A DNA stretch of 64,000 nt from Mansonella perstans (taxonomy: Eukaryota > Nematoda > Chromadorea > Rhabditida > Onchocercidae). A model generated the notes under the pieces. That model ran no database searches. It was not told the origin of the DNA and saw only the letters and a list, made by a program, of their open reading frames with translations. Positions 11,284 to 22,560 of this stretch are shown in pieces. Within the stretch, counting starts at the first letter, position 1. The number at the start of each line of letters is the position of its first letter. The translations under genes and the position numbers were made by a program. The stretch spans positions 88,160-152,159 of the forward strand of contig JBAMDO010000131.1 in assembly GCA_037074765.1 (NCBI GenBank), written 5' to 3'.

Positions 11284-13127
11284 ATGGCAACCAGTACGTT
11301 GTTGTTAAGTGATTTCGAACATCAGTACTCAGTGCAGACTGCTGAAATTACAGCACTTATTGGACGTGTGAAAGATTTGGATAAAAATGGGCGAGTTGAA
11401 GGAATTCGTCAAATTCAACGTTTATTGATTGATGTTGAAAATCTTCTAGAGCAAATGGAATTAACAGTTAGGGAATTAAGTCCATCAAGGTGCGATCATT
11501 TTCTGAAAATAGGTGTGACTTTGTTCTCTTTGTAAACTATGAGCATGTGCATTGTTAAAGTATTTTAGTTTTTAATGAAAAAATGAACGAAGCGATAAAA
11601 TTCTGTAATTTCAGGATATTCTTATAAATCACTATTAAATTAAGCTTATCGATTTCTTAGCATACTGCTTCTGGAAAGTCACCGAGCATATTTTCGATTT
11701 GCAGTGCTGAACGGTCGAAATATGAATTGAGAGTTCGCAGTTATCAAAATGACAAAAAGCAGTTAGATGCAGAATTGGACAAAGCAGTTCAACGTTTGAA
11801 AGATAATGTTGATCGAGATGAGCTGTTGACGTACGATAATCAGATATCAATAAATCAGGTTGATTTTGTATATCGTAAATTTTTCCTTATTTTTCACTTT
11901 ATCGTTACCATCACTCATTCACGTCCTCTGTTGATAAAATTTTTGACTTTTTTAATGTTTTTTTTTATCTTTATTATTTCTGTAAAAGTTCAATTAGAGT
12001 GCAATTTTCAAGCCGAGTGACACTTTAATTTTGTAGGCTGATGCAGTTATAAAATCTAAATCGGCATATGTACTATTTTTCAAAAGTTTTCTTTTAGGAA
12101 ATTCCTTTAGGATCATGATTTTACTGAAAGAATGATGGAGTTATAAGAATACGATTTCTGCAGGCAAAAAATATGAGACTACACTTTTTGGATTTCAAAT
12201 CGTAATTTAACAAATAGCAGTCAGTATTTCTGTTGTTCTGTTTAGTTTCAATTAACACATTCTGACTTCATGTTAAATTATAATATTTTGTGCTTTTTAT
12301 AGCAAGACCAGCTGATTGAAAATACTGAAAGATTGGAGAGAACATCGAGAAGACTTCAAGACACTTATAGAATGGTGATTGAAACGGACCAGGTTCTTTC
12401 GTGTTTTAGTTTCTTAGTAATTTTTGGATGGACACTACATTTTTTCTGTTTTTTCCCGAAATTTGTCATTTGTAATAAACAGATACTACTGTTATGATTC
12501 TAGTCGTTATTTGAGATTGAAAACTACATTTTGTTTCACAAAAAATTGAAAAACGGAAGCAAGTAGGGAAAGTTTAAAATAATCTTATTTTGCATATTTA
12601 TTACTTTCACAATGTAGGACACAGTGCAAACAACTCTGTTTCTAAACGTAGTTGGGTTTTATAAAAATTTAAAAAAAAGAATTTATGATAAACGAATAAG
12701 CAGAAATATTACAACAGCAAAATTTTATGCTTAAATTGTCTGTGGTCGTGGTTACTGTGATACTGAAAAACAAGTAACAGCAGAATGTGGCTATAAACAT
12801 AATTCGTAGCGAAATTTGTTTTTAGATTGGAACAGAAGTGTTAAACGATCTAAATTCCCAACGTGAAACAATAATGCGGGCGCGTGAACGTATGCGACAG
12901 GCAGACAGAGATTTAAATAGAAGCCATAAAATGTTATCAGTGATGATACGCAGGTATTCAACGTTGGATTTCTTTTTTTCCTTTATTTGAAATGATGTAT
13001 GATCTAACTAAAATTGATTTTAAAATTTGATTAGTTTTTCAGAATAATCCAGAATCGTTTGCTGCTACTTGTTATCGCTGTGCTACTTCTGTTTTCTTTA
13101 TTATTCATCATTTATAAGACGTCGTGA
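11284..13127 (+). CDS. vti-1: Vti1-type vesicle SNARE (Qb-SNARE)
   Basis: Exons 11284-11489, 11705-11858, 12303-12392, 12826-12953 and 13043-13127 join in phase to 220 residues, the normal Vti1 size. The order is: N-terminal three-helix V-SNARE domain (DFEHQYSVQTAEITALIGRV, then VENLLEQMELTVRELSPS); a SNARE motif of about 60 residues (ENTERLERTSRRLQDTYRMV, then LNDLNSQRETIMRARERMRQ); and a C-terminal membrane anchor (NRLLLLVIAVLLLFSLLFII) with only a few residues after it. It mediates Golgi and endosomal vesicle fusion with syntaxin partners. The SNARE motif holds the expected Qb zero-layer region in LNDLNSQRE. Each intron has clear GT and AG borders. Nothing looks broken. Confidence 0.95.
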
Positions 13128-16100
13128 TGATACCGGGTAGAATGCGCACCCAATTATTAACAGTTGTTCATCTTTTATTTGACCCAGTATTCCAAACAGT
13201 TTGATTTTGTTGATACGTTTTTCGTCAAGGTATTCATCTAGAGAAGTAGGGCTCTTCCAGTTATAGAGGTGAAGTTCTTCATTATCTTCTGGCGTTGTCT
13301 GTTATTTCTAATTTGAACTATAGTATGATTATTCATAAATTATTCATTTTATTGTTCATAATTTTTCTGCAAGCAGCTAACACAATAGGATTTGCTCATC
13401 TAATAAAAAAGCTAGCATGTTTGCATTGATGGGATTTTAGATTTTCAAATTTCATTCACAGTGATGTTCGTTCTGTTGATCTCTTTGTAACTTGTGTAGC
13501 TGTTTTTCAATCTTTCTTCGACTGTTTTGCCACTCATATATAGAACAAAAATTTGTATGGACAGAAGAGCTTCAAATCTATAATTGTGAATTTCTAAACA
13601 AGATAAAAAGATAGTTCTGTAATTTACTCGTTTTTTTTTCGAAAGTGAATGTGCGACTTTATATAATGTTGCATTACAGGAGGGTTGCATACTCGGAAAG
13701 TATTTTTGCATTTATTTTTATTACTTTCAACTGTGATGTTTAAATGGTTTTTTTTTTCCAGATTCATGCACTGAAATTTGGACTATGTTCGATAAAAGTT
13801 ATGATATAGTTCATTTAAGCTCCTCAAGTTGGAGATTGTACTAGTGGTTGGGAGTAATTTACATGTAATGGAGTTTAATGGCAATGTTGGGACGATGTTT
13901 ATAAAGGCTCAGGAATTTTTCAAAATCAATTTCTCAATTTCTCAGCTCCTCACGGAAACATTAAATCATTCATTTAGTGTTACATCCATGAAATTTGTTT
14001 TGTTGCAATTCCTCAAAAATCACAACTTAAATCTGATTAAAGAATGGATTCTGCATTGAAAATTTAGGTAAAATTATGTCACAGCAAAGTGCCTAGATGA
14101 AAAAATTGAGTTGAAATTCTTCCTTTTAAGCAATGCGCAAATTGGATTTCATTTTTACACATTTCTTAATATTATTTTTCCTATGTTTTGAGATATCACT
14201 ATTCTAATGTATCATCACGAATTCCGCAGGAATGTCAAAAAAATATTCGGAAAAAAAATTGAGAAATTCAACAAATGAATTTGTATGTTATCCTCTGTTC
14301 GCTGTGCTAATCCAATCAAAGTCACAATCTGAGATATGTCTTTGTTTTATCTACGATTAGATGGCTTCTCAACCTAAGGCTGGTCCAAATAGGTGTTGCT
14401 AAGGAATGAATGAAATTGTTGAATTGAGTGGTTTAAGATTACACATGCTGGAATAAGGAATGGGCATCTTCACCGGCCCAAAAAAATGATAAAATGATAA
14501 AACCTGGAAAAAAATTGGAAAAGAACTAAAAAAGTGATCGGAAGACCTTGGGAAAAAAATTAAAGAGTAACTGCGAGGGAAATGACCAAAGAAGAAGGAC
14601 CTGGAGAAAGCAAAAAAAAAAGTGGAAAAAATCGAAAAAATTGTAAAATCACAAAAAAATAATAAAAAGGAAATTCTGGAAAAAATAAAAAATTGAAAAA
14701 GTCGGTGGAGGATGTGAGGACATGGTACAACATCATATCCCTGAACTTGACCGCCAAGCTTTTTTTCTTGATGTTTAAAAAAAATTTTGCTTTATTTTTC
14801 GTTATTTTTTATTGATGGAATAATGCAAAATATTGCTATCAGATATTAATCTGTAAAATAAGCAAACAAAGAATAATTCGTTTGATAAAGTTACCCTAAT
14901 ATTAAAGTTACCTGATATTAAAATATTAAGGTAAAGTTACCCTAATATTTTAACAAATAAATGAGATTTGTTAATTTCTTGCATCAATTGTGCAATTTTA
15001 GTCATTTAAATCCGCATTAATTATTATTTCAGTTAACAATCAATGAAATGAACGATCTTGTTTTTCTTTGTCGGTTAATTAAAAAGTAAATTTGCTTTGA
15101 TTACACTGCAAACAAAAGTCCAGTTTAATATTTAAGTAAAATCTTAAAATCAGCAATATGGCTAATTTGATAATTTAAAAAAGTGACAAATTTGGGTAGT
15201 ATGAAATATTGCAGAAATTAATCGTTTCTGGAAACTTGACACTAAAGACTTCGAATTCGTAAACAAATTATTACCGCAAATTCTTGTAATCAAAAAGTAT
15301 TCGTGGATGCAAAAGTAATATTTAATTTTTAAGATTCAATTTTTTTAGATAAAGAACCTGAGCTGTTGTTGCGTCTCATTTGGCATTTCAATAATCCAAC
15401 CAGCAGAGCTGTTGGGTAACAGGTAACAAAGCATTTTGTTGTAATGATGACTTGAAAGGGTTAATCAGTCAAAAATGGAATACTAGCACTGAACAGATTT
15501 GTTGATGCTTAATGATGACATAACCGGGTCGTCGTTGTTCTGCACTGATTACATAAAAAAAGAAAACTTAGAAGGGAAAAAAATAACCGTCAAAAAAAGA
15601 GAACACTGGCAACCACTAATGGAATAATGATTGCTAATTTAAAATCACAAAATAAATGAAAGTTCAGTAGTTGGAAAACTTCTTTGGAGCCTTTTAGTAG
15701 CTGGAAAACTTCCAAAGTTCTTTGGAGTTTTATTGAAGTTGATATACCGGAAGAAGAAAGAATAATCCGATGCAGATAAAAAAAAGAAATAAAAAAAGAT
15801 CTGTTTATTTTCAAATAAAATTTGAAAAAACAGTTGCAACCAATAATTCAAAATTGAACCAATCAAAAACCAAACATGATCAAAAATCAGTCATGATCAA
15901 CCAATTTCCTAGTTAATTATCATTCGTCATAATTTATGAAATTGATTGCTTTTTTTTGCATCATTTTTTGCATCATTCCTCTACAGAATTTAAAGTGTCT
16001 GAAATTTTTCGCTTGCTTTGTAAATTATATTGTACACGCCTGAGAGGTTGTATGCACATATCGAAATATGTGATATAAAGTTTTTTGGTAGTTATGTCTG

Positions 16101-16128
16101 GTAGTACTGGGAGAGGGCTAGTCATCAT
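13128..16128. other. Gene-poor AT-rich stretch
   Basis: No supported gene. Frames at 13445-13711 (-) and 13829-14059 (+) have no splice context or recognisable content. 14460-14700 is purine-rich on the plus strand (runs of A with GG). 14890-14950 holds a small imperfect direct/inverted repeat around GTTACC.TAATATT. 15660-15735 repeats a short AAAACTTC/TTTGGAG motif. Confidence 0.4.
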
Positions 16129-16131
16129 TTC

Positions 16132-16302
16132 TTTATTAGGTCATTCCTGAGAAGATAGGTTAGAAGTTAATCGAAAAAAAAGAAAAAAAGGAAAGAGAAG
16201 TTAAATTTACTTAATTAATCTTGTGCATCAGAAAAGCGATGGAATTGTCGTAATGCAATTTTGAGACTTTCTAACTTATCTTCTCAGGAATGAGCTAATA
16301 AA
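16132..16302. repeat. Inverted repeat, arms about 36 bp (MITE-like)
   Basis: The left arm 16132-16167 (core CATTCCTGAGAAGATAGGTT) and right arm 16266-16302 (core AACTTATCTTCTCAGGAATG) are reverse complements with few mismatches, separated by about 98 bases. The outer ends share TTTATTAG/CTAATAAA. There is no coding content inside. It could be a non-autonomous DNA transposon remnant or a large hairpin. No target-site duplication is certain. Confidence 0.7.
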
Positions 16303-16799
16303 CTTTTTTAAAAATATCTGTAACATATTATTTAAACTATGGCGACATAACGATCATATTATTCAGTTTTTTTCTTTTTTTCCCAGTAAACTAGGATATT
16401 AGATGAGGTTTTGACTTCAGTGCTATTTTCATTGCTAATATATCACTGTTAAATTAATCTTCACTGTGCTGTGCTATTTCGTTATTGACAGGAAAATACC
16501 TAAAAATTGTGGGAATCTTGAAAAAACTTTGAGATAATCCTCGTTCTAAGTTATTTTTAACTCCCCAAATACGGCATAAATACAGTACCCCGCAAAACGT
16601 TAGATAATAAATTGATTTTTTTTTTGATATTTGATAGTAAACTGAAACGAAAAACTTCAAGCAAAACGAACTAGTATTACCTTCATCGATATGCACTTCA
16701 TCTATTTCTTCTTCTTCATACAACTTGGCAATATTCAAAATATCGTGAGTTTATTTGATCAAAATTTTGACGGAATGCGAGATTAATAATTTCTATCAT

Positions 16800-17300
16800 T
16801 TGAGGAAGCACAACCGGAAAAAACAAAGTCTTCAAATTTATTGAATGGGAAATTATGGAACTTATCAATTAACGAGATAGTTGAAAAACTCGAGAGGGGC
16901 GAGAGATGGAAGAAGTAAATGAAAAAAATCACAAGAGATAAATGTAGGAGTAATGATGATGAACGAAATGAATTCAATAAGCCAAAAAAACAGTGCTGAA
17001 CAAAAAGGTGGGAGGGACAATCAGTGTAAAGTAATACATATAAACTAGATGTGAAACTCTACCGTTGTAATACATGGAACAAAAGTTTTTCTCAGTCAAA
17101 CGATTTGAAACGCCATGAGAGAACTCACACCGACGAGAGGGCTTATCCTCGTCTTACATGAAGTTTTTCTCATTAAGCCAAGCCAATTTGAAACGAAATG
17201 AGAAAACTCAAACGGTGGGAGGCTGTTTAGTGCGACATGTAACAGAAATTTTTCTGTTTCGTGGAGTCCGAGAGATCATAAGGCAACAATTCATAAGACT
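16800..17300 (+). pseudogene. Decayed C2H2 zinc-finger gene
   Basis: From 17060 the plus strand reads YRCNTWNKSFSQSNDLKRHE then RTHTDERAY, a classic C2H2 finger with a TGEKPY-like linker, but the second zinc Cys is Trp (TGG). A second finger follows with its first Cys changed to Arg (CGT) and its second Cys codon replaced by TGA. It then needs a frame change to read ANLKRNEKTQT, with a His changed to Asn. A third finger relic (FSATCNRNFSVSWSPRDHKA then TIHKT) ends near 17290. Upstream, 16803-16915 keeps an open polar stretch (LLNGKLWNLSINEIVEKLER) before stops. Several lost ligands, in-frame stops and a frameshift together mark this as a pseudogene. I see no splice borders that would bypass them. 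Confidence 0.8.
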
Positions 17301-19179
17301 ACGAATATGAAATGTCAGAAAACAATAGAATAGAAAAAAAATTTCCGGACAGAATAACATTTGCAATATAAACGATAAGTCATAAAAAAGAAAAGCCTCT
17401 CATCTACTGTTCTATATATGATAAAGCTGAATTCGCACAAAATAAACATGAAATAACTGAAAGGTACATTTGAAACTGAAATACATTGTCATTTTTGATA
17501 TGATTGACTTTTTATATTTTCAGTTAATCAACTTCTTTATTTAATTATTCCTCGCCTTATTGTTAAGAATCTGTTTCTACTATTATTGTTATCATATGCT
17601 TGTATGTTATTCACTTCATTTTTTATGCACATTAGTTTTTCGTTTGTTTTAAATTTAATATTTTTGACCCTTTACCAAAAGTTTATTGTTTAGAAATTTT
17701 TATTTTTTTCTGAATTTTGTTTTTTTTTTATGATTCTGTGTGACTTTTGTGTTATTGAGTATTGTATTTTTGTTTTTTCCTAACTGAACGGATGGATTCG
17801 TGGATTTCTTCATTGTTTCTCGTATTTTAGTGAATAAAAAATCTCCTCTCATGTTAACTATATGCTTATATACCCATTTTGATTGTCGGCAAAGCTAAAA
17901 TCCGTGTTGCTTGTCGGCGATTCAGATTGTTTGCACGCATGAAATGCAATAAAGATTGGGGAAAATGCTGAAACAAAGGTAGAGAAAAGCCAGCAGATGA
18001 TTTATCTTCTGATCGACGTGATGGCAGACGCACATAAAGGACCGAACGTTTGAGGCATGTTTGATGGCAAAAAATGAGTGTGAAAGATTTTTTTCATATA
18101 TATATATATCCAGATCATAGAGAAGCTTTGATTTTTGGCTTATCACAGCCTTCGTTTAGAAAGTAATACTTTTAAAAAAAACAAAAACAAATCCTATGGA
18201 TAAAAGTTTATATTACTCAATAGGATTTATACGATAAAGAATATAATGAAAAATCAACAAATTAAATGAATATCTTTTAATGAGATGGAAATTTGTTAAC
18301 GAATGATAGAATTATTTGATAAGTTTGATATGATAATAATGTTTTTGTAACAATTAAATTAACTTTTTCATAATGAAATTTACTTTTCTGACATATTTTA
18401 AGCTAATTAATTATATTTTCACAATTTATTGCATTTGCAATGATTTCTTTTTTAATTTATCAGTCATATGTGTTTAGACAAATTTAACATGTTGAAACCA
18501 TTTGATGATTATAAGTGCAAAAAAAAGGATTGAACAAAAGAGAACGCTAGAGAGAGTTCCAGAATGATCTTTGGGCATCAGGCATAATAGATTTAATCGA
18601 TATGTGGCAGAGATGTTTTTGCGCGAACATACTAGAAAATTCCGATTGAAAGACTATGTAAACTGAGGCTGTTATTTTTTAGCTTTAATATATCAGCAGG
18701 ATCGGGCCTAATATTTTCCTTGTGCTGTTACTTTACTTGCTCAATACCACATAGAATGGACAGTCCATTCAGATGGACAGTCCACTTGAATGCTTTTCGT
18801 AGATGTTGTATATTTTTATTTTTCAAATTACTTCATAAGGATAAACAAATTGATAATCATTCGAAATGAGGCCACTATATTTTCCATTGACTCGGATCGT
18901 AGGAAAAGGTAAATCTTAAGATGAGTATTCTGACATTTTGGTATTTTCAGCGGGTAATTTGCTTCGTTCCATTTCATTAGCTAAATTTATCAGGTAATCA
19001 TACCAATAAATTCATTCTTTCGCACTAAGCGAGCAGGACTAGCACAATATTCTTTACATTATTAGTCATATTTGGAATAATTCATCATTATGCAATTGCG
19101 ATTTTTTCGAAAGTTTTTCAAATTTTGATTATGATGTCTTTAAATATTTCTGAATTTAGAAGAATTTGGCAATTTTTTA
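17301..19179. other. Gap between the zinc-finger relic and the heat shock gene
   Basis: No coding exon supported. Toward the 3' end lie motifs resembling heat shock elements: TTCCAGAA near 18558-18565 and GAAAATTC near 18632-18639, within about 650 bases of the heat shock protein start. 18735-18790 has a short repeated GGACAGTCCA motif. Confidence 0.35.
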
Positions 19180-19777
19180 ATGAATTCAACAATGTCACTT
19201 TTCCACTACAATCCTCGCGATTATTTCTATACTTCACCTATGGTGAATCTTCTTGACAATGCATTGGACGACAGATCATATCGACCGCTGCAAAGTGTTG
19301 CACCATATTGGCTAAATCAACCGGTGCTGAATGAGTGTAATATCGGAAATGCGGTTGGCGAGGTAATTGTAACTTTCCGCTTACCATTTGCTATATTTTT
19401 AATTAAATACGTACATAATTTGAACTTAGTCAAACGCATGGTAAATTTCAGATAGTGGATGAAAAAGATAAATTTGCAGTCAAAGTTGATGTCTCCCACT
19501 TTCATCCCAAAGAACTTTCAGTATCGGTTCGCGAACATGAACTGATTATTGAGGGTCATCACCAAGACCGTACCGATCAGGCAGGACGTGGTAGTGTTGA
19601 ACGTCACTTCGTTCGGAAATATATCATGCCAGAAGAAGTGCAACCTGATACCATCGAATCACATTGTCCGATAAAGGAGTGTTGACAATTTGCGTTGCCA
19701 AAAAAATTTTGAGATCACCTACAACACAAAACATTCCTATTCGAGCATCTCCGAAACAACCGGCAGCAGGTGAATAA
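19180..19777 (+). CDS. Small heat shock protein (HSP20/alpha-crystallin), frameshifted
   Basis: Two exons: 19180-19362 (MNSTMSLFHYNPRDYFYTSP...) and 19452 onward. Exon 2 encodes the alpha-crystallin domain: DKFAVKVDVSHFHPKELSVS, REHELIIEGHHQDR, then SVERHFVRKYIMPEEVQPDT. These chaperones bind unfolding proteins as oligomers. In the given sequence the frame ends early at 19683 (IESHCPIKEC then stop). Moving by one base at about 19664-19667 (CACATTGTCC) restores the family's final strands, SDKGVLTICVAKK, then RSPTTQNIPIRASPKQPAAG and a stop at 19775-19777. So a single T appears missing from a TT run. This is either a real null allele/pseudogene or a sequence error. The start could also be the second Met at 19192. 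Heat-shock-element-like motifs lie upstream. Confidence 0.88.
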
Positions 19778-21877
19778 ATCAGCGTCAAACAATACAGATC
19801 AGTCGAAGTGAAGATTTTTATTATGATGTAGAAAGATCTTGGATCTTGTCCACTTTTTTTATACTTGGATTTGTAAATAATGATAGTAAAGAATGATTTG
19901 CAAATAATTAATTTTATAATTTAATTTATATTTTTTTAAAATTACTTTTTCTAACATTTTCTTGAATTGTTTTATTTTATTTCATTAGAAAAAAAAGCAG
20001 TTAGCCCTTTTTTTGAAATATTTCATAATAATTTGTTTTGTTATATATAAATGCATCAAATTGGAAATATTTCATTCTTAAAAAGTAAAGCGAATATTTG
20101 CCAATTAAATAATCCTAATTACTTTCTAAAGATGACTTAGAATGGGATAATTTGAGGATAAATTCTTTTATTATAAACTTTCAAGATGGAAAATTCTAAA
20201 AGTAAAAGTCGAAAATTCAAAATGAATGATAGACTGGTCTGAACAAATGCAATCATTTCGTCAATAATTGAAATAGTATAGAAATTAGGCCAAAAATTAA
20301 ACATGTCAGATGTGGTAATTTTGAACTTATTCAAGGCAACAATCTGTTGATTAAATGACAATTAAATTGTTTGAAATAGTGAAAATGGAGTTAGCAAATT
20401 TATTTGCTAATTAACTTTGCGTTTATTCGGCGGAAAATATTTTGTGATAGCGGGAAAAACAAAAAAAAAAAAAAAATTATCAGGATTCGCAGTTCGAAAT
20501 ATACACATTCACATTTGTTTTTCATTCTCTTACTGTTGAGAAAAATTAATATATAAATTGTCATAATATAAAAAAATCATAATATAAATTGCACATTACG
20601 GACATAATATTTTAATTACATGTTACATACATAAAATTTTTTCTTAATTAAAATGCTACGTGCCCAATTAAATCAAAGGATTTAATGAAGCTAATTAAAT
20701 TAACTTAAAAAAACATAAATTGGAATACCACATTTAATCAAAATAATTAAAATACTATATTAAAGTACTATAATAATTACTTAATTATATGCATTTTTTG
20801 ATTTTTTAAAGGTCTTTTAGATGAAATGGTTGGAGCATTGTAGGATCTCATATGCAGGAAATATTGTGAAAACAGGAACATTTATTTGAAATACTGTAAA
20901 AAGTTTCCAGTTGTTTACTACTATTGTAAACCGTACCCACTTGTCCTGCAATATAAAACACCTAAGATCTGTGGTTCTCAGTTCACTCACTTACTGATTA
21001 ACTTGATTATTGACTCATCTTAGGAATTTCTCGTGCTCTCTCGTAATTACCTTATTGGTTCAGTCAACCCAATCAATTCACTAGTCCGTTTTTCCGTTAT
21101 TATTGAGTTACAAGCGTTTTACAGTATTTCTGTATTTACATTCAACCCATCTAAGAATAAACATTCGTATGTACCACCTAAGTTTGTTAGCTACACATTA
21201 GCCTATGCCCTCATTTATAATTCGAGACTTAGCTCACGGTAAGCTTTTTCATAACGCCTACCTTGAATTGAAATCTTCACCTAAATTTGAATTTGTGCTG
21301 ATTTTTTAAACTTCATAGGAAAATACACACATATAATATTTCCTTAGGCTACCGCATATTGCTCACTCACTAATAAGTAAGTGAGATCCGTCATTTTTTT
21401 GATAAAAAGAATTTACTTTCACAATTTCGCTCGTTTCATTTTCTTTAATTTGAAATGGAAATGTTTGTCATTCTTTTTCCCTTTCTTTTCTTGCTCGTTT
21501 GGAATTATGCAATTGATTTATTGATTAAACAATTGGAAAACAAATTTCAAAAATAAATTAATTAGTAGAAAGCATTACAGTTAAAACTGTATACCAGTGC
21601 AAGCATTTGTACTGTACAAAAAAAAAAGCGCAGTACTTTTGAATCTTTGCATATATTTACATAAACTGAAATCAAAAAAAAGTCATCATATCAAATACAT
21701 TCTTCAGAAAAAAAAAGCAAAAAACCGCGTTTAATTTTGTCCAATTCTTTAATTTATATATTTAATTGAGATATCAAAATTCCAAGCGTTTTTTTAAAAA
21801 AAAGATTATTAGTTGAAGCTGATGCAAAAGCTAATTTCAAATATATTTTCGAACCGATTGGAAGATATACCGAACAA
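19778..21877. other. AT-rich intergenic stretch
   Basis: No supported gene. It includes an A-run near 20461-20477. Short frames at 20137-20361 (-) and 21033-21242 (+) have no splice context or recognisable features. Confidence 0.4.
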
Positions 21878-22115
21878 AAATGATAATAATAATAACAACC
21901 ATATAATAGTGGTAATAGTAATAGTAATAATAATAATAATTCATGATAATAATATTTCATATACCATTCACATAACGGTAATAATAATAATAGTTCATAT
22001 GCTATTCATATAATAGTAATGATAATAATAGTTCATATATGATTATCTGATTTGGGATTTTCATCATTCCTTATTCGTAATAATAGTAACAGTAGTATAA
22101 TAATAGTAATGTGAG
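21878..22115. repeat. Compound (TAA)n/(TAG)n repeat with a higher-order unit
   Basis: Runs of AATAATAAT and AATAGTAATAGT are interspersed. Within them, TTCATAT.CATTCATATAA-type blocks recur at about 40-45-base spacing (near 21955, 21990 and 22030). It lies downstream of the PPP1R3-type gene. Confidence 0.75.
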
Positions 22116-22560
22116 TAACAATACAGGCGCTATTATCTAGGTATATATACAAAATTTATTTTAACATGTGGATAAAATGGAAATATAAGTGATAGTATTT
22201 TGAAGTGATTGATTTTGGAAAATATTTTCAAATAATATCATCAACAACAATTATTGTAAATTTTATTATAATGATAAATGGTAAATATATGTTATGCCAT
22301 TAAGTTATTTGCAATATGTTATTATTTATTAATCATTTCTAAAATGAATCATTTCTGGACATTTCTAGAAAACATGCTAACAAATAATCTTATCAATTCG
22401 CATGCTTCTATTTTTCGCAATTTATTTCGACTTGTTGTATGAAAATGAAAAGCATGAAAGAGTTGAGATGAACTGTGATACAATGATAGATAGAAGCTGT
22501 CGCATCAACACTGATCCTTTGATGATGAACATTATTATCCCGTAGCTTAAATGATCATTT

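Noticed and set aside
16454..16738. Minus-strand frame starting MNIAKLYEEEEIDEVHIDEG with a donor after it
   Set aside because: Attractive first exon, but no downstream partner exon on the minus strand; the rest of the frame is low-complexity.
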